Positions 53,943 through 62,493 of a stretch of DNA of 64,000 nucleotides are shown here, piece by piece. How positions within the stretch are numbered: the first letter of the stretch is position 1; each line of letters begins with the position of its first letter. Both the position numbers and the translations under genes were made by a program. Origin of the DNA: JBBQNY01 sp038255255 (GTDB lineage: Bacteria > Pseudomonadota > Gammaproteobacteria > Xanthomonadales > Ahniellaceae); the NCBI GenBank assembly GCA_038255255.1, contig JBBSLL010000006.1:1-64000 (forward strand). Reading direction: 5' to 3'. The notes beneath the pieces were generated by a model. It was not told where the DNA came from and ran no database searches. It was given only the letters and a program-made list of their open reading frames with translations.

Positions 53943-54859
53943 GCGCCGGGACGAAAATTGAGTGGACGGACGCGACGTTCAACCCATGGTGGGGCTGCAC
54001 CAAGATTTCTCCTGGGTGCGATCACTGCTACGCGGAGCGCGACGCGCATCGGTTCGGCACGGAGTGGGGCCCCGACGCGCAGCGGCGAACCTTCGGTGAC
54101 AAGCATTGGAACGAGCCCAGGCGCTGGAACGCGCGGCGTGCGCGACAGCTCGAGGAAGTCGCCGCCATCGGCGAGACCGAGCCAGGCGCTGTTCCGCCGT
54201 TTCGCGTTTTCTGCGCATCGATGGCGGACGTGTTCGACAACGCCGCGCCAGGCGGTCAGCGCGACCGGCTGTGGAACCTGATTCGCGAGACGCCGCACCT
54301 GACGTGGCAGATCCTGACGAAGCGCATCGGCAACGCGCGCGGGATGTTGCCCGCCGACTGGGGCAGCGGATGGCCGAACGTGTGGCTAGGCGCGACGATC
54401 GTCAACCAGACGGAGGCCGATCGCGACATCCCAAAGCTGATCCACACGCCGGCGCGCATCCGCTTCCTCTCCTGCGAGCCGCTGCTTGGGCCGGTCTACC
54501 TGAATCCGTCCGCGTTCCTATCGTGTCCGAACGCGGAGAACGCAATGATGGACCCGACAACTGGCGCCTATGAGTGCTGCTCGAAGTGCGATTTCACCGG
54601 CGTCGGCGACGAAATGGGGGTCGATTGGGTCATCGCCGGCGGCGAGTCGGGGCCCAACGCGCGGCCGATGCACCCGGATTGGCCGCGGCTGCTGCGCGAC
54701 GATTGCGCGGTATCCGGCGTGCCGTTCCTGTTCAAGCAGTGGGGCGAGTGGGCGCCGCGCGAGCTTTGCGGCGCGCCGATGATGTTGAGGGTAGGCAAGA
54801 GATTTGCCGGCCGACTGCTCGACGGCGTGCAGCACGACGCCTATCCGGTGACGCCGTGA
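53939..54859 (+). CDS. Phage Gp37/Gp68 family protein (DUF5131)
   Basis: 306 residues from the GTG at 53939, overlapping the previous stop (GTGA). It opens VSAGTKIEWTDATFNPWWGC and has the three-cysteine motif CTKISPGCDHCYAE, which resembles the CxxxC..C iron-sulphur motif of radical-SAM-like proteins. FRVFCASMADVFD, TWQILTKRIGNARG, VWLGATIVNQTEADRDIP, IRFLSCEPLLGPV and WVIAGGESGPNARPMHPDW are conserved in this phage family. A second Cys cluster (ECCSKCDF) near residue 218 may bind zinc. Function unproven; metal-dependent nucleic acid or protein modification is plausible. Confidence 0.85.
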   Translation: MSAGTKIEWTDATFNPWWGCTKISPGCDHCYAERDAHRFGTEWGPDAQRRTFGDKHWNEPRRWNARRARQLEEVAAIGETEPGAVPPFRVFCASMADVFDNAAPGGQRDRLWNLIRETPHLTWQILTKRIGNARGMLPADWGSGWPNVWLGATIVNQTEADRDIPKLIHTPARIRFLSCEPLLGPVYLNPSAFLSCPNAENAMMDPTTGAYECCSKCDFTGVGDEMGVDWVIAGGESGPNARPMHPDWPRLLRDDCAVSGVPFLFKQWGEWAPRELCGAPMMLRVGKRFAGRLLDGVQHDAYPVTP

Positions 54860-55059
54860 GGGCCCGCACGGCGGTGATGACGGCGCGAATGCGCGCGGAG
54901 TTTGAGGATCGGCCGACGTATCTGGCCGAGGTGCCGCATGGGCCGTGTGGCACGCGGGTGCGCCGCACGAGCACCGGCCAGTGCGTGGAGTGCATCCGAA
55001 AACACAGCCGCGCGCATTACGTGCGCAAGCTAGCGGCGAAGCGCCAGGCCAGCGCGTGA
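54856..55059 (+). CDS. Small zinc-ribbon-like phage protein
   Basis: 67 residues from the GTG at 54856, again in a GTGA overlap. Cysteines are arranged PCGTRVRR then GQCVECIRKHSR, like the C...C-x2-C ribbon seen in phage HNH-associated proteins. The C-terminus is basic (YVRKLAAKRQASA), suitable for nucleic acid binding. Too short for an enzyme; probably a DNA- or RNA-binding accessory. Its stop overlaps the next gene. Confidence 0.6.
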   Translation: MRARTAVMTARMRAEFEDRPTYLAEVPHGPCGTRVRRTSTGQCVECIRKHSRAHYVRKLAAKRQASA

Positions 55060-55559
55060 CACTTAACGCCATCCCCATGCGGCAATTCGAGGCCAACCTT
55101 TTCGTGCTCGAGCACCATCGGCACAACCGTCCGGTTGTGGGCTCGATCCTGCAGATGGGCGTGAGCGATGGCCAGCAATGCGTGGGCGTGGGCATCGCGG
55201 GGCGGCCGGTAAGCCGCTCGCTGGATGATGGCGAAACGCTCGAGGTGCTGCGCGTGTGCGTGCTCGAGGGTGCGCCGAAAGGCGCCTGCAGTTTTCTCTA
55301 CGCGAGTTTGTGGCGCGCCGCTCGCGCGCTGGGCTACCGCAAGATGGTCACGTATACGCTCGCCAAGGAAAGCGGTGCAAGCCTGCGTGGTGCGGGCTGG
55401 CACACCGTGGCCGAGGTGCGGGCGCGCGCGGCGTTCGGATGGCAGACACGCCCGGGCAGAAACTGGTATCCCGCGATTGGCCAGGCGAAGCTGCGATGGG
55501 AAGCCACCGCGCCGCGCAGTGCCATCGCGGCGTCGGCTGGTGGTAAGAGCGACCCGTGA
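55056..55559 (+). CDS. XF1762-family protein (GNAT/Mom-like)
   Basis: 167 residues from the GTG at 55056 (GTGA overlap with the previous stop). MRQFEANLFVLEHHRHNRPV, VGVGIAGRPVSRSLDDGETL, EVLRVCVLEGAPKGACSFLY, ARALGYRKMVTYTLAKESGA and SLRGAGW are the hallmarks of the XF1762 phage family first seen in Xylella prophages. The fold is GNAT-like and the family is a distant relative of the Mu Mom protein, which modifies phage adenines. Whether this member modifies DNA is not known. The last 20 residues are low complexity. Confidence 0.82.
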   Translation: MTLNAIPMRQFEANLFVLEHHRHNRPVVGSILQMGVSDGQQCVGVGIAGRPVSRSLDDGETLEVLRVCVLEGAPKGACSFLYASLWRAARALGYRKMVTYTLAKESGASLRGAGWHTVAEVRARAAFGWQTRPGRNWYPAIGQAKLRWEATAPRSAIAASAGGKSDP

Positions 55560-56407
55560 AAACGCCGCCCGGCACGAAGCGACGCAAGCGCCCCGCGCCG
55601 GTGGCCACGGGCGCGCGTGCGGCCGCCGCCAAAGCCACGCGGCCCTACACGCTCAGCGCCGCGGCGCTGGCGCAGCGCCGGCGCGCGGCGCCGAACGGCA
55701 ACGCGGCCAGCCTCACCACCAGCACCGGGCCGGTGACCGAGGCCGGCAAGGCGGCGAGCAGCCGCAACAACTGGCGCCACGGGCAGTATTCCGCGGTGCA
55801 TCGCCAGCATCGCGCGAGCGCGCACGCATCCGTCGCGGCGCTCGGCAAGCCGTGCCGCACCACGTGCCCGGTGCACCCCGACAACCCCGACCGCAGCGAG
55901 GCGCCGTGCGGCCTGGTGCTGCAAGGTCTCACGCAAGCCGGCGGCAATTGCCTGGACAAAACTCGGTTTGTGGAGGCCTTCGACGCGATCATGGATGCGA
56001 TCGCCGGCGACGACGACAACGCGATGAAATCGCTCATGGCCAGCGAGCTCGCCGGCAATTTCGAGCTGGTGAACGCGCTGAAAAAATCGATCGCGCAGGA
56101 CGGCATCCTGGTGCGGCTGCCGGCCTTCGATCGCGAGGGCAAACTGGTCTACGACCACGACGGCAACATCGCCTACCGCGACATCCGCGCGCACCCCGCG
56201 CTGCCGCACCTGGCCAAGTTCCTCGAGGTGCTGGGCGTGAGCCTGCCCGAAGCGCTGGCCACGCCGAAATCGCGCGCCGCGAAGGGCACCGCCGACGACC
56301 TCACCGCCGGGCTGCAGTCGCTGCTCGGCGGCATTCACCAGCGCGCCGCGAGTGCCGAGGCGCGCACGGTGCCGCCGCGTGCGCTGCCGCAGCCGGGTGA
56401 CGCGTGA
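55556..56407 (+). CDS. Probable terminase small subunit
   Basis: 283 residues from the GTG at 55556 (GTGA overlap). A Lys/Arg/Ala-rich N-terminus with RRRAAPNGNAASLTTSTGP and RNNWRHGQYSAVHRQH, then a helical part with DAIMDAIAGDDDNAMKSLMA, ELVNALKKSIAQDGILVRLP and RAHPALPHLAKFLEVLGVSL, as in P27-type small terminases. A Cys cluster KPCRTTCPVHP may bind a metal. The large terminase starts in its stop. Assignment is by position and loose pattern. Confidence 0.6.
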   Translation: MKTPPGTKRRKRPAPVATGARAAAAKATRPYTLSAAALAQRRRAAPNGNAASLTTSTGPVTEAGKAASSRNNWRHGQYSAVHRQHRASAHASVAALGKPCRTTCPVHPDNPDRSEAPCGLVLQGLTQAGGNCLDKTRFVEAFDAIMDAIAGDDDNAMKSLMASELAGNFELVNALKKSIAQDGILVRLPAFDREGKLVYDHDGNIAYRDIRAHPALPHLAKFLEVLGVSLPEALATPKSRAAKGTADDLTAGLQSLLGGIHQRAASAEARTVPPRALPQPGDA

Positions 56408-58275
56408 GGCGCCTACCCGACGCCGACCACGCCATGCTGCGCCGCATGCGCGAGCGCGGCGTGTATGCGCCCGAGGAATTCGACGAGTGGCTCTGTGGCC
56501 GCGGCTGGGGCTGGCAAAAGCTCGAGGCTGGCGACTACGGGCTGAGCCTCGAGCACGCGCTGATCCTCTTCACTTGCGAAGATCCGGTGCGCTGGTGCGA
56601 AACGTACATGGTCGAGCCGCGCACCGGCGAGCCGTGGCGCTTTTTCGATTACCAGAAGCCGAGCCTGCGCGCGTGGCGCCAGGACGTGGTGCACAAGGAT
56701 GGCGCCGAGGTGGGCAAGACGCGCGAAATCGTGTGCATGATCCTGTGGGGGCAGGGCACGGCGATGGGCTTCACCGTGCCGCGGCCGGGCATGCTCGTCG
56801 GCGCGCCGCAGCAGACCCACCTCGACGAAATCATCATGGCCGTCGAGGAACAAGTGGGCGCGCATGGTGGCGAGACCGCGAAAGGCACTCCCATCTCGCA
56901 CATGTGGAAAAAACCCAAGCGCACGCCGCACACGCTGCATCGCTTCGCCACGCCGCCGCTGCGCGGCGAGGCCGTGGGCACGGGCGTGGTGTATTACCGC
57001 CCAGCGGGGCACGATGGCGAGGCGTTCCGCGGCGTGCACGTCAACGCGATGCAGCTCATGGACGAAGCCGCGAAGCTAACCAGCGCGGTGCAGTGGTCCG
57101 AATTCTGGCGCGCCGGAACGCCGGGCTGCCGCAAGCGCGTGTACAGCGTGCCGAACGGCAACCGCGCCACCGAGTTCTACGCGATGGGCCAGCAGGCGCA
57201 GATCGACCTGCCACTCGCGCGCGACGGCTGGCGGCTGTTTCACTGGCCGAAAACGATCATGCCGCCACCCTACTGGGACGAAGCACGTGAGCGCGACCTG
57301 GTGAAGCTCTACCGCGGCAAGCAAACGCCCGGCTACGTGCGCAACGTGCTCGGCGAGGATGGCGATGCGGAGTCGCCGGTGTTCCCGTGGGTGACGCTGC
57401 TGCCCAACGTGGTGGACGTGCCCGAATACCGCATCATCAAGCTCACCGCGGACCACGAGCGCGGCGACCTCGCCATCGAGGTGATGCGCTGCGAGCTCAC
57501 CGTGCACGAGGGCCGCAAGACCGGCACCGACGTGTGGGTGGGCGACACCGCGGTCACCCTCGAGGGGTTCATCGCGCAACGCGACGCGCAGCGCCGCCGC
57601 AACTGGCAGGCCCTGCTGCGCGAACACCTGGCCGGCGAAACGCGCGGCGTGTTTTTCGGCGGCGGCGACCTGGGCGAAACCACCGACCCCACCGAGATCA
57701 TCCTCAGCGAGCTGCGCGGCAAGGTGCTGCGCGACAACCTGCGCCTATGCGTGCGCGGGCTGCCGTATCACGCCCAGCGCGAAATGATCTACTGCCTCGC
57801 CGAGCTGTACGGCTGGCTGCCGCACTGGGGCGTCGACCTCGGGGCCGCGGGCAGTGCGGTGGTGAAAGACCTGCAGAGCGGCGACCAATACGCCGACGCG
57901 CATTTCGACGAAAACATGACCGGCTACCAGTTCGCCGGCAACGTCGATTTCATCGGCGAGGATGGCACGCCGCTCGAGCAGGAAAACAGCAAGGGCGACG
58001 AAGTGACCATGCGCGGCCCGGCCAAACACTGGGCCACGGTGTGCATCACCGACCGCCTGCAGCGCAACGAATACGCGCTCGCCTACGACACCGAAACGCT
58101 GAACATGATGACCAGCCACACCTCGCGCACGGTGGGCAACTGGCCGATCTACGCCAAGACCCACGACCACGCCATCGATGCGCGCCGCGTGCAGATGCTG
58201 CGCATGCTCGACGACAGCGAAGGCGTGGCGCCCGATGTTTTCCTATCCGCTGCAATTCCGAGGAAAGCCGCATGA
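56404..58275 (+). CDS. Phage terminase large subunit
   Basis: 623 residues from the GTG at 56404 (GTGA overlap). The ATPase half has PWRFFDYQKPSLRAWRQDVV, then GAEVGKTREIVCMILW (Walker A-like), MQLMDEAAKLTS as a Walker B, and RKRVYSVPNGNRATEFY. The nuclease half begins around GVFFGGGDLGETTDPTEIIL, with VDLGAAGSAVVKDLQSG and the late Asp/His in AKTHDHAIDARRVQML. It packages DNA into the procapsid. The order of small terminase, large terminase, portal supports it. Confidence 0.88.
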   Translation: MRRLPDADHAMLRRMRERGVYAPEEFDEWLCGRGWGWQKLEAGDYGLSLEHALILFTCEDPVRWCETYMVEPRTGEPWRFFDYQKPSLRAWRQDVVHKDGAEVGKTREIVCMILWGQGTAMGFTVPRPGMLVGAPQQTHLDEIIMAVEEQVGAHGGETAKGTPISHMWKKPKRTPHTLHRFATPPLRGEAVGTGVVYYRPAGHDGEAFRGVHVNAMQLMDEAAKLTSAVQWSEFWRAGTPGCRKRVYSVPNGNRATEFYAMGQQAQIDLPLARDGWRLFHWPKTIMPPPYWDEARERDLVKLYRGKQTPGYVRNVLGEDGDAESPVFPWVTLLPNVVDVPEYRIIKLTADHERGDLAIEVMRCELTVHEGRKTGTDVWVGDTAVTLEGFIAQRDAQRRRNWQALLREHLAGETRGVFFGGGDLGETTDPTEIILSELRGKVLRDNLRLCVRGLPYHAQREMIYCLAELYGWLPHWGVDLGAAGSAVVKDLQSGDQYADAHFDENMTGYQFAGNVDFIGEDGTPLEQENSKGDEVTMRGPAKHWATVCITDRLQRNEYALAYDTETLNMMTSHTSRTVGNWPIYAKTHDHAIDARRVQMLRMLDDSEGVAPDVFLSAAIPRKAA

Positions 58276-58556
58276 GCGACAAACTATCTCCCCTGGCGCT
58301 GCTGGTGGCTGAAAACTTCACACCGGAGCAACTTAAAACTGAATTAAACCGCCGATCGCTACGGGAAGCTAATCTGGTGGAGGTGCGCCCGATCGCCGAC
58401 CCCGACAAGCCTGATGCGCACCAGGTGTGGATTGTTAACGGGCTTCAGAGCTTCATGGTTGGCCACGCGCTCGACACCAAGGAACAATCCGTCTGGTACG
58501 CGGACAGATTGCTGCAAGCAATTGCCCAAGTAGCCACCCGAGTGCTGCACGCATGA
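58272..58556 (+). CDS. Small phage protein between terminase and portal
   Basis: 94 residues starting MSDKLSPLALLVAENFTPEQ, then an alpha/beta stretch ANLVEVRPIADPDKPDAHQV and WYADRLLQAIAQVATRVLHA. It is bounded by ATGA overlaps on both sides. It has slightly lower GC than its neighbours. No family is recognised; position suggests a head-related accessory such as a head-to-tail factor. Confidence 0.65.
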   Translation: MSDKLSPLALLVAENFTPEQLKTELNRRSLREANLVEVRPIADPDKPDAHQVWIVNGLQSFMVGHALDTKEQSVWYADRLLQAIAQVATRVLHA

Positions 58557-60160
58557 GCGCATTGGAACGATCGAAACTGTGGCTGGCGCACAAGCTCGCC
58601 GGCAGCGCCCTGGGCGGCCGCGTGGTGGGCGCCGAGCGCACGCGCAACCCGATCGGCGCGTGGACGGGCGAGCTGGCCTTCAAGCCGCGCCGCGTGAACC
58701 CCTACCTCTACGAAGCGCTGCGCGAAGCGCTGCCGATCATCGACGGCGCCATCGAAAAGCTGGTGACGCTCGACGGCCTGGTCACCGTGGAGGGCGGCAG
58801 CGACAAGCTCACCCAGGAGATCGCCGACTGGATGGCCACGGTGCCCGTGAACGATCTGCAGGCGGGATTGCAAAGCGCCTACGCCGGCCAGGGCAACGAG
58901 CTCTACGAGCAGGGCTTCGGCATCATCGAGCGCACCGTGAAAGGGCGCGACATCGTGAACCTGCGCGTGGCCGATTCGAAGGGCGTGCGCTTCCTGCGCG
59001 ACCAGAGCGGCACGCTGCGCATCTACTACTCGCCACCGGGCGAGATGCCCGACGCGCGCCGCGACGGCACGGCGCAGCTCGAGCGCATCCTGCGCGGCTC
59101 GACGGCCTTCGCCATCGGCAACACCATCGAGGCGCTCGCCGCCGATGGTTACGTGGAATTGGACCCGGCCGCCCTGCTGTGCGCCGTGAACATGCCCGAG
59201 GCGGATAACCCCTACGGCACTAGCAAGCTGCGCAGCATCGAGGTGGTGAGCGAGATAATCCTGCGCATCGAGAATGCCACCGGCCGCGTGTGGGAGCGCT
59301 TCGGCGACCCGACGTTCAACATCCTCTATCAGACCAAAAACAAGGCCGTCGCAAACGATCCGGCCCAGCTCACGCTGCGCGCCACCGAAATCGCCTCGCG
59401 CCTCGCGACCGCGCTCAGCGCGAAGGCCAACGGCAACAGCGCCGATTTCGTCAACGCCATCGGCATCGACGACAAGCTCAGCGTGGAGATCCTCGGCGCC
59501 GTCAGCGCCGTGCTCGAGATCGAGGCGCCGACGCGCCACCTGCTCGAGCAGGTGGTGGCGAAATTCGGCATCCCGAGCTGGATGCTGGGCCAGCATTGGA
59601 GCACCGCCGAGCGCCTGGCCGAAACGCAGGGCGAGCTGGCGCTCATGGAATCGCGCACGCGGTGGAGCACCCGCAAGCCCTCGCTCGATGCGCTCATCGA
59701 AACCATGCTGCGGCTGCGCGGGCGCACCTGGAAGCCGGGCGACTGGCAACTGGTGCAGACGCTGCCGAACCTTGCCGACGAGCTGAAAAAGGCGCAGGCC
59801 GAATTCATGCGCGGGCAGACGCAGATGATGCTCGCCGGACAAACGCCAGGCGAGGCGCCGGCAAGCCCGGCCGAGCCCGGCAGCGATGCGCGCGGCGGCG
59901 GCGGCAAGGGCCTCACCGCGGCGCAGATCACCGCCGCGCTCGAGGAAGCCGACCACCTCGACGAAGTGCCGGCGCTGCTCTCAGGTTTCACGCGTGCACC
60001 GGCGCCCGTGCTGCTGCCCGCGCCGGTGGATTCGCCCGCGCTCTCCAAAGCGGCTGACGCCCTCGAGACCCTCGCCACGCAAAAAACTCACCGCGGCTTT
60101 CGCATCGTGCGCGATGCAGATGGCAGCACCACCGCCACACCAATCACCGAGGAAGCATAA
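58553..60160 (+). CDS. Phage portal protein
   Basis: 535 residues. A portal-type core: RRVNPYLYEALREALPIIDG, AIEKLVTLDGLVTVEGG, YEQGFGIIERTVKGRD, a later wing RLAETQGELALMESRTRW, and helical LIETMLRLRGRTWKPGDWQL. The end is Ala/Pro-rich with ADALETLATQKTHRGFRIVR. It forms the dodecameric channel where DNA enters. The start ATG overlaps the previous stop (ATGA), and the following gene starts 2 bp later. The order directly after the terminase supports the call. Confidence 0.85.
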   Translation: MSALERSKLWLAHKLAGSALGGRVVGAERTRNPIGAWTGELAFKPRRVNPYLYEALREALPIIDGAIEKLVTLDGLVTVEGGSDKLTQEIADWMATVPVNDLQAGLQSAYAGQGNELYEQGFGIIERTVKGRDIVNLRVADSKGVRFLRDQSGTLRIYYSPPGEMPDARRDGTAQLERILRGSTAFAIGNTIEALAADGYVELDPAALLCAVNMPEADNPYGTSKLRSIEVVSEIILRIENATGRVWERFGDPTFNILYQTKNKAVANDPAQLTLRATEIASRLATALSAKANGNSADFVNAIGIDDKLSVEILGAVSAVLEIEAPTRHLLEQVVAKFGIPSWMLGQHWSTAERLAETQGELALMESRTRWSTRKPSLDALIETMLRLRGRTWKPGDWQLVQTLPNLADELKKAQAEFMRGQTQMMLAGQTPGEAPASPAEPGSDARGGGGKGLTAAQITAALEEADHLDEVPALLSGFTRAPAPVLLPAPVDSPALSKAADALETLATQKTHRGFRIVRDADGSTTATPITEEA

Positions 60161-60162
60161 CC

Positions 60163-60567
60163 ATGGGCGTGCAATACAGCGTCGCAGTGCGCAACGCGCA
60201 GCTCGACGCATTCGAAACCACTGTGGGCGCAAGCCCGAAGCTGCAGATGCGCACCGGCGCACCCCCGGCCAACTGTGCCGCCGCCGCAACCGGCACGCTG
60301 CTGTGCGAGATTGCGCTGCCGTCTGACTGGATGGCCGCCGCGAGCGCAGGCAGCAAAGCCAAGCTCGGCACCTGGGCGGGCACGGGCGCCGCTGCTGGCA
60401 CCGCCGCGCACTTTCGGCTGCTCGACAACGCCGGCACCACGTGCCACCAGCAGGGCACCATCACCGAAACGGGGCTCGGCGGCGACATGACGGTCGACAA
60501 CGACAACATCGAGGTGGCGCAGGCGGTGAGTGTTTCATCTTTCACCGTATCGCGCGGCAACGGGTAA
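60163..60567 (+). CDS. Phage structural-type protein, unknown
   Basis: 134 residues with a beta-like, low-complexity pattern: MGVQYSVAVRNAQLDAFETT, then Ala/Gly/Thr-rich strands and NAGTTCHQQGTITETGLGGD. It resembles short phage decoration or fibre proteins that lie after the head genes. The stop TAA shares a base with the next start (TAATG). Function not recognised. Confidence 0.65.
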   Translation: MGVQYSVAVRNAQLDAFETTVGASPKLQMRTGAPPANCAAAATGTLLCEIALPSDWMAAASAGSKAKLGTWAGTGAAAGTAAHFRLLDNAGTTCHQQGTITETGLGGDMTVDNDNIEVAQAVSVSSFTVSRGNG

Positions 60568-61229
60568 TGGCCCTCGCCAATTCCAGCATTGCGATCACTC
60601 CGGGTGCTGGCGAGATAACCGCCACCGAGACGGTCAGCTCCAAGAAGCACCAGATAATCATTCAAGCCGACGCTTCCGGGCATCTGCACGGCACGCTCCC
60701 GTCCTACATATACGCGACGCCCGCAGCGGCGGTTGGCGCAGACAAGCTCTACTGCGACCTGTTCAACGCTGCGGGCAGCGGCAAGATCATCGACATTCGC
60801 GGAATCTGGCTGATTCCAAAGACCGACGTTGCGGTCACTGGCGCGGTGGCGATTCGCGTTGACCTGTACCGCACCAGCGCAGTCGGTACGGGCGGCACGG
60901 CTGCGTCCTACAAGTCAGCCACGCGCGATGTTGGGGGCGGCAACATTTGCCCGATGGACACAAACAACGCTGCACTGCCCGCGCAGATCACCGCGCGCTG
61001 GTTGCCGACTGGCGGCGCGACGATTTCAGAGTGGTGCATTCCCAACTATTCGCCCGGCGAGGAAGCGGCCACGTCGATGGCGTATATCACGCAATTTCAA
61101 AACATCCTGCCGCAACTGACGGTGGGCCAGAAGTTCGCGCTGCGCGAGGGCCAGGGGCTGCTGCTCAAGCAGGGCTCTGTGTTGTCGGCGGGCAGCATGG
61201 GTTTCCTGATTGCGTTCACGGTGGAATAG
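60567..61229 (+). CDS. Phage structural-type protein, unknown
   Basis: 220 residues from the ATG at 60567, in a TAATG overlap. ALANSSIAITPGAGEITATE and SKKHQIIIQADASGHLHGTL, then VTGAVAIRVDLYRTSAVGTG and a C-terminus LREGQGLLLKQGSVLSAGSM. The final FLIAFTVE is typical of beta-rich phage coat or fibre chains, and the composition lacks enzyme motifs. A head decoration or receptor-binding part is possible. Unrecognised. Confidence 0.65.
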   Translation: MALANSSIAITPGAGEITATETVSSKKHQIIIQADASGHLHGTLPSYIYATPAAAVGADKLYCDLFNAAGSGKIIDIRGIWLIPKTDVAVTGAVAIRVDLYRTSAVGTGGTAASYKSATRDVGGGNICPMDTNNAALPAQITARWLPTGGATISEWCIPNYSPGEEAATSMAYITQFQNILPQLTVGQKFALREGQGLLLKQGSVLSAGSMGFLIAFTVE

Positions 61230-61232
61230 GCC

Positions 61233-62222
61233 GTGAGCCTGCTGCTGCTGTTTCGCGAGGCTGCTGCTGCCGAAACCATCGGCACGCTGGGCGTGACCGA
61301 TGCCGCCGACACCACGGCGGCCGCCGCAGCGCTCGCGATTGCGGCCGCTGGCAGCACGACCGACGCGGCAGACACCACCGCAGGCGCCGGCGTGGTGGCC
61401 GTGGCGGCGAGCCTCGATGCGACCGATGCAGCTGACACGCTCACCGCCGCGGTCGCGCTCGCGATTGCGGCCGCCGGCAGCACGACCGATGCGGCCGACA
61501 CCACCACCGCCACCGCCGCGGCCGCTATCGCAGGGAGCCTGGCGCACGCCGACGCCGACGATGCGCTGGCCGGCGCCGGCGCGCTCGAGGTGGTCGCGAG
61601 TGCCACGCCAGGCGATGCCGACGACACCACCACCGCGAGCGGGGCCGTGGCCGTGGCGGCGGGCGCCGCGCTCACCGACGCCGCCGATTCACTCGCCGGC
61701 ACCGGGCAGGGCGAGATCGCCGCGGCGCTCACCGCCACCGATACCGCCGACACGCTCGGCGCCACCGGCAACGTGGGCGGCCTCCCCGAGCGCATCGTCA
61801 CGCTCGCCGTGCTCGATGCGCCCGACACGCTCGATGCCTCGGGCACGGTGGAGCAGCCCGCCAGCGTGCCGGCCCCCGGCTCGATGGGGGGTGGCTATGG
61901 CCTGCGCACCATTGGCCTGCGTGCGACGCCGCCGCGCCCTGGGCGCGTTGCGAGCGCGCACCTCTTCGACGAGTCCGACACCCTGCACGCGGTGGCAACC
62001 GTCGAGCCGCTGCCCGTGCCAGCGGTCGCGTCGATCACCGCGCAAAGCCCCGCGCTAGACGCCGACGACACGCTCGCGAGCGCGTTGCTGGTGCGCGCCG
62101 CCGCTGCACGCGCGGAGGCGGACATCACCGATGCAGACGACACGACCACCGCAGCCGCCACCATCGCGTGGCCGCCGATCACCGACGAAGAGATTCTCAT
62201 TTTCCTCAGAATGGCCGCATAG
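61233..62222 (+). CDS. Repeat-rich phage protein (about 21-residue Ala/Asp/Thr units)
   Basis: 329 residues from the GTG at 61233. After MSLLLLFREAAAAE the chain is built of roughly eleven units with the core TDAADTTAAAxAxAIAAAGS and variants LDATDAADTL, HADADDALAGAG, TDTADTLGATG, LDAPDTLDASG, LDADDTLASA and ITDADDTTTAA. The order is D-x-x-D-(T/A)-(T/L). A Gly/Pro-rich linker (PASVPAPGSMGGGYGLRTIG) divides them. The DNA encoding units 1-2 and 3-4 is nearly identical over about 39 bases, 126 bases apart. Such repeats suggest a fibre or surface spike; I do not recognise the family. Confidence 0.7.
   Translation: MSLLLLFREAAAAETIGTLGVTDAADTTAAAAALAIAAAGSTTDAADTTAGAGVVAVAASLDATDAADTLTAAVALAIAAAGSTTDAADTTTATAAAAIAGSLAHADADDALAGAGALEVVASATPGDADDTTTASGAVAVAAGAALTDAADSLAGTGQGEIAAALTATDTADTLGATGNVGGLPERIVTLAVLDAPDTLDASGTVEQPASVPAPGSMGGGYGLRTIGLRATPPRPGRVASAHLFDESDTLHAVATVEPLPVPAVASITAQSPALDADDTLASALLVRAAAARAEADITDADDTTTAAATIAWPPITDEEILIFLRMAA
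61300..61760 (+). repeat. Tandem 63-bp coding repeats
   Basis: In-frame direct repeats of about 63 bases (21 codons) within the Ala/Asp gene. Copies starting GCTCGCGATTGCGGCCGC at 61331 and 61457 differ by a few bases and lie exactly 126 bp apart. Likely spread by unequal recombination or slipped copying, so unit number may vary between strains. Confidence 0.7.
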
Positions 62223-62232
62223 GGGCACACAC

Positions 62233-62493
62233 ATGAGCGAGCACGAATTCAGCGCGGTGGTATCGGTGCCGCGCGTCGCGGTAAGCGGTGCGACGGCAGC
62301 AAAGCCGCACCTGCACGAGCACGGCCGCGAGTTTCACCGCGCGGTATTCCTGGCGGCGTTGCCTTCGGCGCTCACGCGCCCACGCGGCAATGCGTTCAGC
62401 ACCGCCGAACAGATGCAGGCCGCGGCCATCGACGAGGCCATGGCCTTCGCCGACGCAGCGGTGAAGGCCTGCCAGGCGCGCGGCACGCTGTGA
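62233..62493 (+). CDS. Small phage protein of unknown function
   Basis: 86 residues from the ATG at 62233: MSEHEFSAVVSVPRVAVSGA, TAAKPHLHEHGREFHRAVFL, then a helical QMQAAAIDEAMAFADAAVKA. A His-rich segment (HLHEHGREFH) may bind a metal. The stop overlaps the GTG of the MuF-like gene. Position between the repeat protein and the minor head gene suggests a structural accessory. Confidence 0.6.
   Translation: MSEHEFSAVVSVPRVAVSGATAAKPHLHEHGREFHRAVFLAALPSALTRPRGNAFSTAEQMQAAAIDEAMAFADAAVKACQARGTL

Noticed and set aside
58445..59956. 503-codon minus-strand frame opposite the portal gene
   Set aside because: Antisense shadow; the plus strand is coupled through ATGA overlaps and has portal features.
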